From positions 940,001-1,004,000 of the forward strand of contig LSRY02000019.1 of assembly GCA_001643675.2 (NCBI GenBank): a stretch of DNA of 64,000 nt, read 5' to 3'. Made by a program: the position numbers and the translations under genes. Every line of letters begins with the position of its first letter. Positions within the stretch are counted from its first letter, which is position 1. Source of the stretch: Monocercomonoides exilis. Taxonomy: Eukaryota; Preaxostyla; Oxymonadida; Polymastigidae. Below, one piece after another: positions 10,622 through 22,481 of the stretch. A model generated the notes under the pieces. It ran no database searches. It had not been told where the DNA came from and saw only the letters and a list, made by a program, of their open reading frames with translations.

Positions 10622-12135
10622 AGGGCAAATTTTTTGTATTTGGGGCAAAATTTTCGGCAAATGGGTAATATACCGGTACATCAGAATTGGCTATATTTTA
10701 CGATAAAAGTATTTATCATAGTATTATATTTATTCATACAAAATATCAGAGTGAGGAAATCATTCTGTGTTGAAATAAAAAATTTTCAAAATAATAATAA
10801 AAAATCATTCTGGGACATGATATTTTTATATATAAATAATGAAAAAAATATTTGAAAATGCAATGAAAAATTATTCTGAAGGGCTTTATTCAGTCGAACT
10901 TTCTCCGTCTCCTGCTCCAAATGGATCAAAATCATCATCTTCTTTAATTTCAGGAAGAATATCATCTGCATCTGTGATTTATTCTTCAACCATTTCTTCA
11001 ATATTATCATTTTCCTCTTCGATCAATTCAACAGGTTCATAATGAATCAACTCTTTCATCACATCTTCAAACTCAAGCTTCAATGAACTTTTCACCGAAA
11101 ACATTGCAATCTGATCGGCGAGATATTTTATTCTCATTCCGGACTGAGGAAAAGATGATTTTAAATGCTTCCATAACCCTTCAATTGTGTTTGTGCAAGC
11201 CTTATTCTCTTTATTGAAGAATTCCCGCTTGTGGCGGACTGTTTCATGTAAATAACCAAACGTACTCAAACATTGGTAAGCTTTCCATTCGTCAGAATAT
11301 ATCTTTGTTCCGAATTTGATGTGATCCAGAATTATCGGAATCAGTGTATCTTTGGTTCTGTCTTGTACTATCATCAAAAATCTATCACCTGCTCCTCCAC
11401 CTTCCAACCTTTCGACTCCTCCAAAAATCCAAATCAATTTCTTCTTTTTTCCTTTATGGTATTTCCTTCTTCTCCAGACTGCTTCGTCTATCTCCACAAT
11501 CTTCCCCTCTCCTCCGATTTTGTGCTGGTTTCTGTTCCAAATCCGCATGCAACAGCACCTCATTGCACTAGCCCAATATGATATTGTTTTTCTGTTTACG
11601 GACAATAACATTAAAACAGTTTTGATTGGGATTTTCAACCAGAGATATAGTAATACAAGCAGAGTAATTCCAAGGGGCTTTTTCATATTTTCTAATACTG
11701 TTCCTTCATGAACGGAACTTTTGAATTTACTGCATCTGGGACAAATCCAATATCTGTATCCTTCTTCCATTCTGCAATTTTTTTCTATTTTGTGTATTCG
11801 ACATATTGGTGCAATTCCATCTCGCAGCACTGTGAAATACCAATTCCATGCTTTCTCTTTGTCATAAATTGAGCGATTCATCAATGAAATTGTTCTATCT
11901 TTCAAGATCAAATTTGGTTCAGCCATGACAAAATATTGTTCCTTCCCTTAAATTGTTAAAATTTTTTTGATCATAATATTTTCAAAAATTTTTTGAACGA
12001 GTTTCCGCACAAAATTAACAAGTTTAAATAGCATAATAATATATTACAAATTGTTATTTATAGATTGGAAGTGCTTTTGAATGTTCCTGTATAATACCCT
12101 TTTGCCAAATTTTCTTGTTCCAAATTTTGTTCCAC
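10622..12135 (-). mobile_element. Merlin-type DNA transposon
   Basis: The transposase gene is flanked by imperfect terminal inverted repeats. The left end reads GGCAAATGGGTAATATAC (near 10656-10673). The reverse complement of the right end reads GGCAAAAGGGTATTATAC (near 12087-12105). Both are preceded on the outside by similar A/T-rich blocks containing CAAAATTT. I could not identify a target-site duplication with confidence, so the outer limits are approximate. Confidence 0.7.
10805..11926 (-). CDS. Merlin/IS1016-family (ISXO2-like) DDE transposase
   Basis: It catalyses cut-and-paste transposition. ATG 11926-11924. Near the N-terminus is a zinc-ribbon pattern (CRIHKIEKNC ... CPRC), then a helix-turn-helix-like region (SVNRKTISYW). 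The catalytic core is clear: VEIDEAVWRRRKY (first Asp), WIFGGVER, YSDEWKAY (second Asp), HETVRHKREF and TNTIEGLWKHLK (third acidic residue, Glu). These are hallmark blocks of the Merlin/IS1016 group. The frame meets TAA at 10981-10979, but the sequence beyond is a strongly acidic, plausibly coding tail (ADDILPEIKEDDDFDP). It continues through more TAA codons to TGA 10807-10805, as expected if TAA is Gln. Apart from TAA no disabling mutation is visible, so the element may be active or recently active. Confidence 0.88.
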
Positions 12136-12235
12136 CCGTCATTTAAACAAAATTTTCAATATGTAATTTAATTATACACTTATTTATTTTTTTATTTTTA
12201 TTTTTATGAAAATTTTGATAACAAATATTAATTTA
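11927..12235. other. Promoter side of Merlin element and AT-rich flank
   Basis: Up to about 12135 this is the 5' side and terminal inverted repeat of the transposon. The rest is AT-rich with no gene seen. Confidence 0.5.
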
Positions 12236-12345
12236 CCTGGGAAACTGATTCTGGACCCAAGTCCTTCAAGTTTCTCAATTAGTAAAAAAGAATTAAGAAA
12301 CAGGATTGAATCAGTCTAGTCCTCAGCCGAATATAATTCGGATTC
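12236..12345 (-). ncRNA. Candidate structured element, copy 1 (nested hairpin)
   Basis: The outer stem ACTGATTC (12244-12251) pairs with GAATCAGT (12308-12315). The inner stem GTTTCT-C-AATT (12270-12280) pairs with AATT-A-AGAAAC (12291-12301). Between them is TGGACCCAAGTCCTTCAAG, nearly identical to the copy at 30.5 kb. Against that copy both stems change on both sides and keep pairing, which is covariation. A third small hairpin (CCGAAT/ATTCGG near 12327-12341) follows. I recognise no known RNA family. Strand is set by analogy with the other copies, which lie 3' of genes A and B. Confidence 0.55.
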
Positions 12346-12375
12346 ATTGGATAAGCATAAACAAATATTTATTAT

Positions 12376-12470
12376 TTCTTAGTTAATTGGGTGATTTTTT
12401 TGTAATCATAAAAAAAGATCAAAAATCGAAAAAATAAAATCGATTGTGGCATTTTTTGATCAAAGAGTTA
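12376..12470. repeat. Dispersed transposon-end-like motif (GGGTGATTTTTTT type), copy 1
   Basis: GGGTGATTTTTTT followed by ATCATAAAAAA and an AT-rich block aligns over about 80 bp with the copy at 44.9 kb and over about 32 bp with copies at 17.5 and 60.2 kb. It and the 17.5-kb copy are in inverted orientation and share the flank TTAATT. It probably marks the end of a degenerate element. Confidence 0.5.
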
Positions 12471-13045
12471 AATCAATTTTTTTTTGTAAGTATTTAGCTT
12501 CAATTTTTGTAACATATATTTGTTTTATTTCCTTTTGCAAAAAACATACCTCTTTTATGTTTTTTATGAAAGAGAATTTTTTGATCAAGTTTAATAAAAA
12601 TTGACTTAAAATAAATGAATAAAACTTCAGAAAAATAATTGAAGATTCAAGACAAACTTAGCAATACCAACAATTGGAAAATTAAAACAAAAAACATCGG
12701 AAAAGTTTGAAATTTGTAAAAAATAATAATTTTTGATTTTCAAAAAAAGACAATAGTTTATCGCCTTTAATTTATTTCGTTTCAACATTACGAATTATCC
12801 GTTCCAGTTTAGTGTTTCAGTGACTGGATGGAATTGTGGAAAAGAAAATATCGTCAAGAACGATAGCTGATGCAGATTCTTTATCTATTTCTCTCTCTTT
12901 TCCTGATCTTATAACTTATACACTTTTATCTCCATCCCCTTTGTTCTTCATCCAAAATACTCCATTATTGTTTCTTTAACATTCTCATTCTACATACTCA
13001 CTATATCTCTCCTTAATTCACAAAGGAATTCATTCCGCTCATCCT
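12471..13045. other. AT-rich region upstream of beta-helix relic
   Basis: No gene recognised. The last 100 bp become less AT-rich and run into the signal-like start of the next ORF. Confidence 0.4.
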
Positions 13046-13789
13046 TTGCTTCCTCTTCTTTCTTCTTTTATTTCTTCATTAATTGCCACCTCCCCAGCCC
13101 TCTCCCTCTCCCTCGCCAACTGCACCATCACCAACATAGACACAGCTCCACAAAGCCAACAGACTGCCGCCAATGGCGGGTGCATCTCATTCGCCTCATC
13201 TGCCCCTGCCAACACATTTTCTGTGAACAACACCACCTTCTCCACCTGCTCTGTGAGCGAGGATACAAGTTCTGGAGGAAGAGGCGGCGCTCTCATGATC
13301 GAGTACAAGGATGATTCAGAAGTGTCATCCACAACCTTTTCCATCACCAATATCGTGTTTTCAGCCAACAAAGCCAGTGTCGGAAGTAATATGTATTTTG
13401 TTTGAGAATCCCTTGTTGCTTCTGTGAACGAGTCTTCCTTCGCCTTCATGAGAAGCATCACTCAAAAAGACAACTCGGTTGTTGGACATGATAGAACAGA
13501 GGCATTCGGAGATTGGGATGTTGACTTATTTATATTTCTCGGTTGACAATACGCAAACACGGTAGGTATTGGTAGCGTGTCTGGTGTCAAGGAAGTGAAT
13601 CGTGGTTTGGAGCAAGGATCATGTTTGAATGAGAACGACGGGATTGGGCTCCTGAAAAATACGCAGAAAAAGGTGGCAAAGACGAAGATAAAGGAGAAGA
13701 TAAAATAAGCAGAAGATGAAGATGAAGACGCTGTTGTAGCAACAGAATTGCCTGTCTGTTTGTTTGTGTGTGCGTTTCTTGAAAAGTGA
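13046..13789 (+). pseudogene. Decayed beta-helix surface-protein gene
   Basis: The reading frame begins with a hydrophobic leader (SSFISSLIATSPALSLSLAN). It continues with short beta-helix units typical of oxymonad surface proteins: FSVNNTTFSTCSV, GGRGGALMIEY, then ASVGSNMYFV and, past a TGA at 13403-13405, ESLVASVNESSFAFM and DLFIFLG. A second TGA (near 13541) follows, and the frame ends at 13787-13789. Because TGA is the stop in every reading of this window, two in-frame TGAs mark it as a pseudogene. The decayed end with alternating EDED codons is low complexity. The normal role of the family is presumed cell-surface, unknown in detail. Confidence 0.65.
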
Positions 13790-14369
13790 AAAGTCTAAAA
13801 AGGAAGTTTATAAATTTTTAATTCTATTCATTCTTTTTCTTTCACTTTCTCTCTCCATCTCCTTCTCTTCCTCTCTCCTGGTTTTATTTTACCTCTCTCT
13901 ATCCCCTTCTCCAGCCTCCATTCCCTTCGCTGCTTCGTCTCTATCTTAAGATTCACTCCTTTCTTCTGCTCTTTCACTTTCGTATTCTCACTGAAGATGT
14001 CGTAAGAAGGCGCACAAGACAAAATTGGCACGCAGATTCGGCTGGCGGTGTGTTTTAATACGGCCGAATGAAAATGTGGTGGAGTTGAAGAGGAGGTTAA
14101 TGCAAGAAAGAAGAGAGGATTTCTGTTTCTGGTGATGTGAGCTTGGCTGACTAGAATAGCGAAGCTTCAAAGCGGTCGGTGGAGGTGTATCTGAGAAGGA
14201 AGAAATATACGAGAAGGAAGATGTGAAGGAGAAGTAGTTACAAAAGAAGGAGATACTGATAATAAAAAAGCTCTTTTGTTGATTTTGCAGAAATGAAGAA
14301 GAAGAAGAAGAAGAAGAAGAATTACAGAGGGTATTGAGAAGAACAACGCTGTCAGCTGCAACGGCGAGA

Positions 14370-15960
14370 TCATTGGCGTTGAGATGCTGGATGGAGGAGC
14401 TTGAGCCATCGTCGAACGCGAGCAGCGGAGAGGAAGTGCTGAGGGCGGAGAGGTTGGCGTGGGAGATAAAGAATGAAGAAGTATGTAGAGCACGAAGAGT
14501 GGGGCAGGAGAGGTGGACGAAATTTTAAAAGAAGATTGATAGAAGAAGTTTTCTCATGAAAACACAAAAAAGTGCGGAGTTGAGGTGGACATACTTGTCG
14601 GCTGCAGAAAAGATGGAAGAGGATGCAGTGAGGGATCCGTCGAGAGGAGAAGAGGGAAGAGTGTGCAGATGCGAAGGAAGAGTGAAAAGAAATATTGCAG
14701 AAGGTGAGGATGCAGTTGTTGAGAAAAGCGACAACAGCAATGAGAAAGTTGCGGAAAAGAAAACAAGTACAAGATTTCCCGAGGTTTAACGACTCGGATG
14801 AAAGCAAGGGAGATCGGCGTATCGAAGAAGTGGGAGGCGAAGATTCAGAAGGCGTTGCAGATGGCGCGGGAGATATGGAGTGCAACTGTGGAGAGGAAAG
14901 CGCAGGGGGCAAGCGGGGAGCAGTACTGGCAGGAAGAGGAGTCAGTATATTATTCGACGAATATCTGGTGGGTGTAGAAGAAGGTGATGAAGGGGAGGAG
15001 GGGAGATCAAGGACGGGGACGGTGTTGGTGTGGGAGGAGTCGGAGCAGCTGATGGAGGTGTTTGTGGCGAGGGAGGGCTGGGTGAAGTCGAGGGAAAAGA
15101 GGTGCACGTTGATTTGGTAGTGGTTGCTGGAGCACTGTAGAAAGGCATCCTCATCCACGAAGGCGTCGTTCAATGCACAGCTGTGGATAAAGATAGGGAA
15201 ATGGATAGAGTATTTTCGAACTCGGTGCAGTCGACAAACATCTCGCTGCCTCTGATGGTTAAGCCGGAGCAGATGCATTATGTGAGGATTTATGATAATT
15301 TGCCCAACAGCTACTCCAGGTAAAATGGAATGAAGTATCTCCTAATATTGTTCAGCAGAATGCCCACTTGCGAGGAAATCGAAGCCCGTGTCCTCTTTCA
15401 CAAATGCCTTGTTGTCCATGATTGCCCAGAAATACTTCACAAGAGAGATCGAGCGAGACGAATCAGCTGTGTCCAACTCAAATCCGTTAAGCTTATTGAG
15501 AAAGCTCAAGTTTGCGTAGAACTTGATCCTGTTTAAATGGCTTATATCCACCACAGCCTGAAGCATGCTTCATATTGTCAACTTCTATTTGTCCTTCCTC
15601 GTATCGCATCCAGCAAACATCACATGCACAAGGGCAAACAACCTAATGGCATCGGCTGCATCCAAGAACATTTCGCCGCCCAAGCCATGGCTCTGTGCCT
15701 CACCTCTCATATCCAAGGAGGCACACTCCCAAAGGATGAGCCGTTTGTCAGCAGGACAGCCCCTGCCGCCAGCTCAGCTGAAACCCTATCCCTCTGGGTT
15801 TCGTTTGGTTCCTCATTTCCTGCACTGCATCGCCTCTTCAAACCCCTGCCATATTCACCAGCCCGCCATCTCAACTCCACTTCGGCACACGCTCAGAAAT
15901 CAATTTTCTTCATTGAACATCATTGCTGCTTTCATGCTGTATTTATAAAAACAAACTGCA
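14370..15960 (-). pseudogene. Decayed beta-helix surface-protein gene, relatively GC-rich
   Basis: Read on the minus strand, the sequence gives blocks of the beta-helix family in order: GLGGEMFLDAADAIRLFALV, then ISHLNRIKFYANLSFLNKLN, GFELDTADSSRSISLVKYFW, NKAFVKEDTGFDFLASG and further Ser/Pro/Thr-rich sequence to 14370. TAG at 15344-15342 sits inside the frame and would be Gln. A TGA near 15572 and apparent frame changes upstream indicate decay. The plus-strand ORFs over the same interval are shadows. The region is visibly richer in G+C than its flanks, so it may be a younger relic or have different ancestry. Confidence 0.5.
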
Positions 15961-17459
15961 TGCCATATTTTATTGCATTTCGAAGTCGCTCAGGATCGGC
16001 ATTTCAGAGCTTAATAATATCTGCCTGATAAATGGTCTTTCCACATCTCAAAGTTTCCAGGTGCAACATGAGTTACGCTGTTGGTATGGCCAGTAGTATT
16101 GGAAGCTGCGCAAGTGGTAGAATGCACCAAAAGCTATTAAACTTCTGACTCAAACGATAAGTCAGAAAGATTTTTATTATCAATTGATGCAGAGTTATCA
16201 GTGAATTTAGAAGTTTAGCAAACAGGCAGATCAGCTATCGCAGCAAAGCATTGAACGATGTTGAGGTCCAGATAACAGAAGGAAGCATAAAAAAGGAGGA
16301 AGCGGAAGAAGGATTGTCAGAGAGGAAGATGATGGAAAAGAAGTGTGGATGTTTGTTAGGAAGTTGCAAAAACGCTTAGGGAACTTTTGATTTGTCTGAA
16401 GAAAAACTTCCTGAATTGCATAGATTCTTATCTTAACATTTTTTCATTAATAATTTTTCTATAACTTTTTTGGATCAAATTTTTAAATCAATATCTTATT
16501 GAGAAACATTTGTTTATTTAAAAAAAAGTGACTAACTGTTGCTGATGTGATAATGTAGGTAAGATGTAACATATTGGGTCCCGATTTTAACTGTAAATTA
16601 TTCTCAATATTTCACCAAATTTAACACATTCGAATATCATCATTCATCAAATGATATTTTTTGTAAAAAAATTATGATTTCTATTGAAAAATCCTATCAT
16701 AACATAATTTTTAAATCATTATCACTCAAAAGGTGGAACAAATTTATTCGAAAATTATTTGATGATAATGAAAAGAAAACTTTTATGATGATGAAAAATC
16801 TTCAGATTCTGTAAATAGCAACTTATTTTATTTAGGTATTTGTGAATTGAGTGAATTAAAGTAGAAAATAATTTGAAGAATGAAGAAGATTTTAATGATT
16901 CTGTAAATATTTGTAAATTCTGGTTTTATTTTTGGTAATGAAACTGAAATTCACAACTTATTTGTTAATCGTTGAAACTTAATTACACATTTATTAATCG
17001 AATTTTCAACAATGAAGTATATTTAAGAAACAATTCAAGATAATTTCTATGAAAATTTTCGGACCCAATAAGTTACACTTTACCATAATGTATTTGTTGT
17101 TTAATCATTTTAAATGAAAACTGCTTTTTATATTGAGAGTTTACAATAAATAAAAACTGTTTAAAAAAAACCAATAAGTTTATAATACCTCAATAACCAA
17201 CAACACCGCATTTCTTTTTAAAAAAACAGTTTTATTTGTCATGAATATTATACCAGATATGTTTATAATCGATTGAACGCGTGATAAGTTCTCTTCATTA
17301 AAGTTATGCAATTTATATGATAATTTTAAAATTTTTTTTTAAAACTGAAAAAAACAAATATTAAATAATTAATATCTATAAATGAATAATAATAATAATA
17401 TTTTCAGCCGTCTTTTCACATAATTTTTCTAAATTTTTTCTTATCAGCCCAACCCTTAA
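15961..17459. other. AT-rich intergenic region
   Basis: No gene recognised. GC drops sharply after about 16.4 kb. Several long AT stretches and simple repeats (ATA near 17388-17402) are present. Confidence 0.45.
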
Positions 17460-17680
17460 TGAAATATATATTTGATCAAACGTCGGAATTTTTTATGATA
17501 TCAAAAAAAATCACCCAATTAAACTTTTATTTTTTATTCATTAATTACACCATAAATAATTCTATTTCGAAAAAAAATAATTCGATTTCGAAATTAATAA
17601 TTCAAAATCGAAAGAAAATAATTCAAATTCGAAAGAAAATAATTCAAATTCGGAATTTCTCAAATGAATAGAATCATTTT
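17460..17680 (+). repeat. Short non-autonomous element: end motif plus AATAATTC array
   Basis: The end motif (TATGATATC then AAAAATCACCC, near 17497-17514) lies just before an array of AATAATTC-(A/T-rich)-TCGAAA units (17550-17660). The same array lies inverted at 43017-43150, where about 1.7 kb of transposase-like sequence separates it from the end motif at 44.9 kb. The simplest reading is an internal-deletion derivative of element C. Confidence 0.55.
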
Positions 17681-17928
17681 GTTTAACATTAAAATCCGAT
17701 GTCGTACGCTTATTGAAGAATCATTACATGTTTTTTTTCTTTTCAAAAAATATATATTATTCGATGAAAAAAAGAGAGAAATGAAATTTTGAAGATGTTT
17801 TTAATTCATAAAAAATTGAGTTTGCTTGATTAAATTTTCTCACTTATTTTCTTGTTATTTCATTGATGAAAATACAGATACTTATATGTTTCAGAATCAA
17901 TAATATTTGAAAAAATGATTGGATAATT

Positions 17929-19115
17929 TTGAACTTTTTTGCAATTTCAAAATTCACCATTCTTTTTGGATTTTTTTATGTGACAGTTCTTCTCTTTCAT
18001 TTATTTTTCTACATTTCTTCTCTTCTCCAAACCTCATCAAATTCTTCAATCTCTTCCCCCCCCCCCCCCCACTCACTCAATCCATTCACCTCAACCATTT
18101 CTTTCTCCTCTTCCACTTCCACAAACATTAACATCAACACCAATACAATCCCATCTTTCTCCCTCCACTCATCTCTCTCCATCCACTCATCCATCTTCAA
18201 ACACACCCACAACCCCATCGATGGTGCCATTTTCCCCAACCTCAACAGTCCATTCACTTCTCTCTCTGCCTTCAATGTTTCTTTTCTCCACCAAGCACGA
18301 TCTTCTCCAAATGATCTTGTAAAATATTACGGATCCGAAACCCAAAGAGCGAAACCTGGTAGATTGTCCTTTACTGAATTGAACAGCTATCTCTTTGAGT
18401 GGTGCGAATGGAATGATTCAACTGGTGGATCAAGTTATGGAGGTGCGCTTTATGTTAACCGCACAAATGCAAACCTCACAATCACTTCCTGTTCATTCAA
18501 TAATTGTTCAACCAGTTATCATGGTGGAGCGATATTCTGTGAAAATTTGTTAAAAACAGATATCACAAAATCGAATATTACAAATTGTTCAGCCAATCAT
18601 GCAGGAGCTGCTTATGTCAGTGGGCCACGATCAAATTCTGTTTATTCATTCTCAGAAAACAAATTTGAAATTTGCTCAATAACAAACTGGTGTGGAACTG
18701 GCTGGTATTTTACGCTTGAAGGAACTCCAACAAATGCTCAATTCTTGTTCATCAAATGCAAGTGCATCTCAAATTCTGGTAACGATTCTGCTGGTTCTCC
18801 AACATTTTATTATCCTCCAAACAATAAACAAAAGCAATTTTTTGTTGAAGAGTGTCAGTATATAAATAATAAATTGACAAATTCGCGCACTTTTGGTGGT
18901 GCTGGCATTTGCTGCACCAAAACATTTTCCTGGATGAGTGGAACAAAATTCATCACTTTCTGTTTCTTCGAAGGCAATCAGCAACGAATGTAAGAGGAAA
19001 TGATGTGTTCTTCGGTGGAAGCAGCATCACTCAATCTCCATTTGAAAATTGTGGCTCAACAACTCCAACAAAAATAGTGTGGAATGACAAAACATCTGCA
19101 AAAATAAGGGTGTGA
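17929..19115 (+). pseudogene. Beta-helix surface-protein gene with frameshift
   Basis: A hydrophobic, Ser/Pro-rich start is followed by HTHNPIDGAIFPNLNSPFTS and beta-helix units such as YGGALYVNRTNANLTITSCS, FNNCSTSYHGGAIFCE, ITNCSANHAGAAYV and WCGTGWYF. A one-base deficit at about 18980 (after FCFFEGN) shifts the frame. The continuation VRGNDVFFGGSSITQSPFEN is in the next frame and ends at TGA 19113-19115. It is a close paralogue, in opposite orientation, of the copy at 38.3-40.2 kb, where this junction is intact. The 3' end abuts a trinucleotide/hexanucleotide array. The frameshift could be an assembly error. Confidence 0.7.
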
Positions 19116-19187
19116 GAGTTTGCCCCATTTCATTGTTTCTCCCCCTTTTCATTCATTGAAATTGAACGTACAATTTTTCCTCTTTTT

Positions 19188-19690
19188 TTTCGTCTTCTTC
19201 TTCTTCTTCTTCTTCTTCTTCTTCTTCTTCCTTTTCCTCCTCCTCCTTTTCTTCTTCTTCTTCTTCTTCTTCTTCTTCTTCTTCTTCCTCCTCCTCCTCC
19301 TCCTCCTCCTCCTCCTCTTCTTCTTCTTCTTCTTCCTCCTCCTCCTCCTTCTCCTCTTCCTCTTTTTTTTTTCGTCTTCTTCTTCTTCTTCTTCTTCTTC
19401 TTCAAATTCCTCTTCTTCCTCTTCTTCCTCTTCTTCCTCTTCTTCCTCTTCTTCCTCTTCTTCCTCTTCTTCCTCTTCTTCCTCTTCTTCCTCTTCTTCC
19501 TCTTCTTCCTCTTCTTCCTCTTCTTCCTCTTCTTCCTCTTCTTCCTCTTCTTCCTCTTCTTCCTCTTCTTCCTCTTCTTCCTCTTCTTCCTCTTCTTCCT
19601 CTTCTTCCTCTTCTTCCTCTTCTTCCTCTTCTTCCTCTTCTTCCTCTTCTTCCTCTTCTTCCTCTTCTTCCTCTTCTTCTTTTTCTTCTT
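19188..19690. repeat. TTC/TCC and TCTTCC microsatellite array
   Basis: About 500 bp of pure pyrimidine repeats: first TTC and TCC triplets, then about 45 consecutive TCTTCC hexamers (19405-19675). It has open frames on both strands giving poly-Ser, poly-Glu and Lys/Arg ORFs, none credible as a gene. Confidence 0.95.
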
Positions 19691-19779
19691 CATTTGCATC
19701 TCCCAATCCATTTCTTTCCTTTCATTCAAAAAATCCCTTCAATCCTCAAGACCACATTTCCCTTCATAATATTCAATAA

Positions 19780-22363
19780 AATCTGGAACTTTGTTTTCTT
19801 TCACTTTGCTCATCAAACTTCCCTCTTTTCTTTCTTTTCCATTTTTTCTCTTTCTAATTTTTGTTTCTGCTTTATTTCATAACAAATGCTCTTTTTCTTC
19901 ATTTTCCTCTTTATCGTCGATTCCGATGATGAATGCAAAGTGATCCAATCAGTTGAAGCAATGATGATGAGAACAATGAGGAGGAGGAGGAAGAGGATGA
20001 TAATGATTGGGATGAATTTGTGTGAAATGTCGATGATGTGTTTGAAGAAGAAGAAGAAGATGAATGAATAGAACGAGTTGATTAATTGTTGAAAATTGAG
20101 AAGATGAGATCCAATAAATATCAACGGAAAAATTCATTGAAATTCCCGTCTTATGTTCATTTTTCTTCTGCAGAGATGTAACCTCTGAATCCTTTCACTT
20201 TCAGCTCAATCTCTTTCCTCTTTCCAACAATAAATACAAAGCACGCGTCAATCTCTTTTTCATTCCATCTCTTCCTTTTTCGCTTCCCCTCTTTCACAAA
20301 AAATCATCATTCCTCAAAAACCAATTCTTCGCCAAAGCACAATGCCAGGCATCTTCATAATATCTCGCATTTCATCAATCTTCATTTCATTTTTCTTCCC
20401 TGCTTTTATTTTTCTTCTTCAAAGCCACCTAATCCCTCATTCTTTCAACATTCTTAAAACAAAATAATAATCACTTCAAAAAAATAACGACAGCAAACCT
20501 ACTAAACATATTTTTAAGCCAATGTCTATATTTTATCCTATTGGCACCTGTTTTCTTTATCAATTTCATTATTCCTTCCGTTTTCAAGTGTTTCATCATC
20601 TGATTCGCAAATCATCCTTTCCATCAGTTGTTTCTCCATCAAGTGCATCGATATCTTGCTCTTCTGAAAAATGTGAAATTTATGCATTTTGCTCAAATTC
20701 CTTCTTTCTCATTGAAAAATATCATTGTTTTTCGTCTGAAAATATCATCTCCAATTCCCTTCTCAACCCCTTCATCCTGGGCACTTTCCATATGAATTCG
20801 CTCTCCCAACTCCATACCCACCCTGCACAACGAGAAAAAAAGCTTTCATTCATTTTCATTCTTTTCCACCTCCTCCCCTGAAAACAACACAAAAACAATC
20901 AACAGATAAATGTCTAAATTTTTTTGAAAAGTTCTTTTTGTTAAATTTTCAAATAGAATAAAAATTTCTTATTTCGATCAAATTTCTGTTTCCACTCACC
21001 AAATTTTGCTGTTATAAAAACAAAATCTTGACAATGTTTTTATTTCCATTTGAGTGAAGTTTCGTTCGTTGGAACATGAATTTGATCGAATTTTGAAATT
21101 TTTTCTTTATTTGAAAATTAAACAAAAGGAACTTTTCAAAAAAAATTTGACAAATATTCATATAAAGAATAATAAATAAATACCAAACTGTCCTTTTGGT
21201 GTATTTTGCCAACAGCCTCATCTCCACAGCTATTATCATTCAAAAAGCAATCTCTTCATTTCAATTTCAGAATGGTCGAATTGTAGCTCAAAATACATTT
21301 CCACAAAATGCATCGTGTATCTCATTAGAGAGTCTTCTCAGCCCATTCACATTGTGGCTGATGTCCAGAGCGGTTTTTTCTGTTTTTGGCATGATCATCT
21401 CCTTTAATAATATTCTCAATAACACAAAGCAGTATTTGATGTTAATCTCATCAACTCCACGCACAAAAGGGATATGGTGCAGAGAAGAGATGGAAGAGGA
21501 TTATTTGTGGCAGGTGGTGGGAGTTGAGTGGTTTTTGGAATGTTAATATTTCGAGAGGGGTTTTTGAATTAAAGAAATTCTGAGACAAAGGGGTGGTGAA
21601 GAGTGGGTGGGGATTTTGAGAAGATAACATAGCAAATACATAGAGAAGTTGCTGAGGATGGTGGGGAATGTGTCAATTGTTGATTGGATAAATGGATTTT
21701 GAAAAGAAAGAAAAGAGGGCAAAAGCGGGACAGAAGAGGAAAACTGTGAAATATTCAAATGGAAGAGGGGTATTTTTTTTTTTTTTGAGAGGAGAAGAAT
21801 ATTTTTTGGAAGAGAATGAGAATTCTGAAGAAAAGGAGGGGATTGACATTTCATGAGAACAAGGAAAGAAAACAAGAAATACAGAGATTCAAATATTTTT
21901 TAAGATTGTTGCGGATTTGATATGATGTGACTGGATGCGAAAGAAAGCGATAAAGTGATTGAGAGAGAAGAAGAAGAAAAGAAAAAGATATGAATATCGT
22001 TATTTTATTCGGAAATTTATTGATTTCTTTTTTCAAACGATAAATAAAGTCAAATTTTTGTTTTTATCTTGTTTGAATCACTTTTATTTTTATTACTCAA
22101 GTTTTCATGTGATAAAAAGAAATTGATCATTTTCAATCTTTGTTATTTGATATCAGAAATAATTTTCATCTTTTTTTCCATAACTTCAAGTTGAATTAAT
22201 GTTTTTTAACAAAAATTTGGACTGTTATAAACTCAATTTAAAAATATTTTTTGTTTCATTTTGTGTTTTTCATATTAGATCATAATTTCTTTTCGACCCG
22301 CTATTTATATTTTTCACTTCATTTTTTGTATATATCATTTCTCCATATACACAAATAAATGTA
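19780..22363. other. Low-complexity region without confident gene
   Basis: Pyrimidine-rich and AT-rich sequence. Short ORFs at 20522-20881 and 21196-21546 are of weak composition. The latter reads on the minus strand like a heavily decayed beta-helix piece, but not convincingly. Confidence 0.4.
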
Positions 22364-22481
22364 TTTTGACATGAAACATGTTTCTTATGGGGGGGAAATG
22401 GGGGGGGTTTCTCCTCCATTTGACTTTCATAAGAAACTGGTGGGTTACATGGTGATTAAATCCCATAAATTCATGTCAAAA
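22364..22481. repeat. Nested palindrome with G-runs
   Basis: The outer arms TTTTGACATGAA (22364-22375) and TTCATGTCAAAA (22470-22481) pair perfectly. The inner arms GTTTCTTATG (22380-22389) and CATAAGAAAC (22428-22437) pair perfectly. In the centre AAATGG can pair with CCATTT. The centre holds a G7 and a G8 run in an otherwise AT-rich context. No gene or known RNA recognised. Confidence 0.7.

Noticed and set aside
10805-11926. Bacterial contamination (ISXO2-type insertion sequence)
   Set aside because: Merlin is a known eukaryotic relative. AT content, imperfect inverted ends and TAA-crossing tail fit the surrounding genome.
12231-12345. U1 snRNA identity for structured copy 1, because ATTTACCTGG resembles the U1 5' end
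   Set aside because: The other two copies lack that 5' sequence, and the stem-loop layout does not match U1 (no Sm site or three 5' hairpins seen).
14334-15120. Plus-strand Arg/Glu/Gly-rich ORFs around 14.3-15.1 kb
   Set aside because: Antisense to the decayed beta-helix gene, which has recognisable family blocks on the minus strand.
19120-19779. Poly-Ser, poly-Glu and Lys/Arg ORFs over the TCTTCC array
   Set aside because: They are translations of a microsatellite in different frames with no flanking coding signal.
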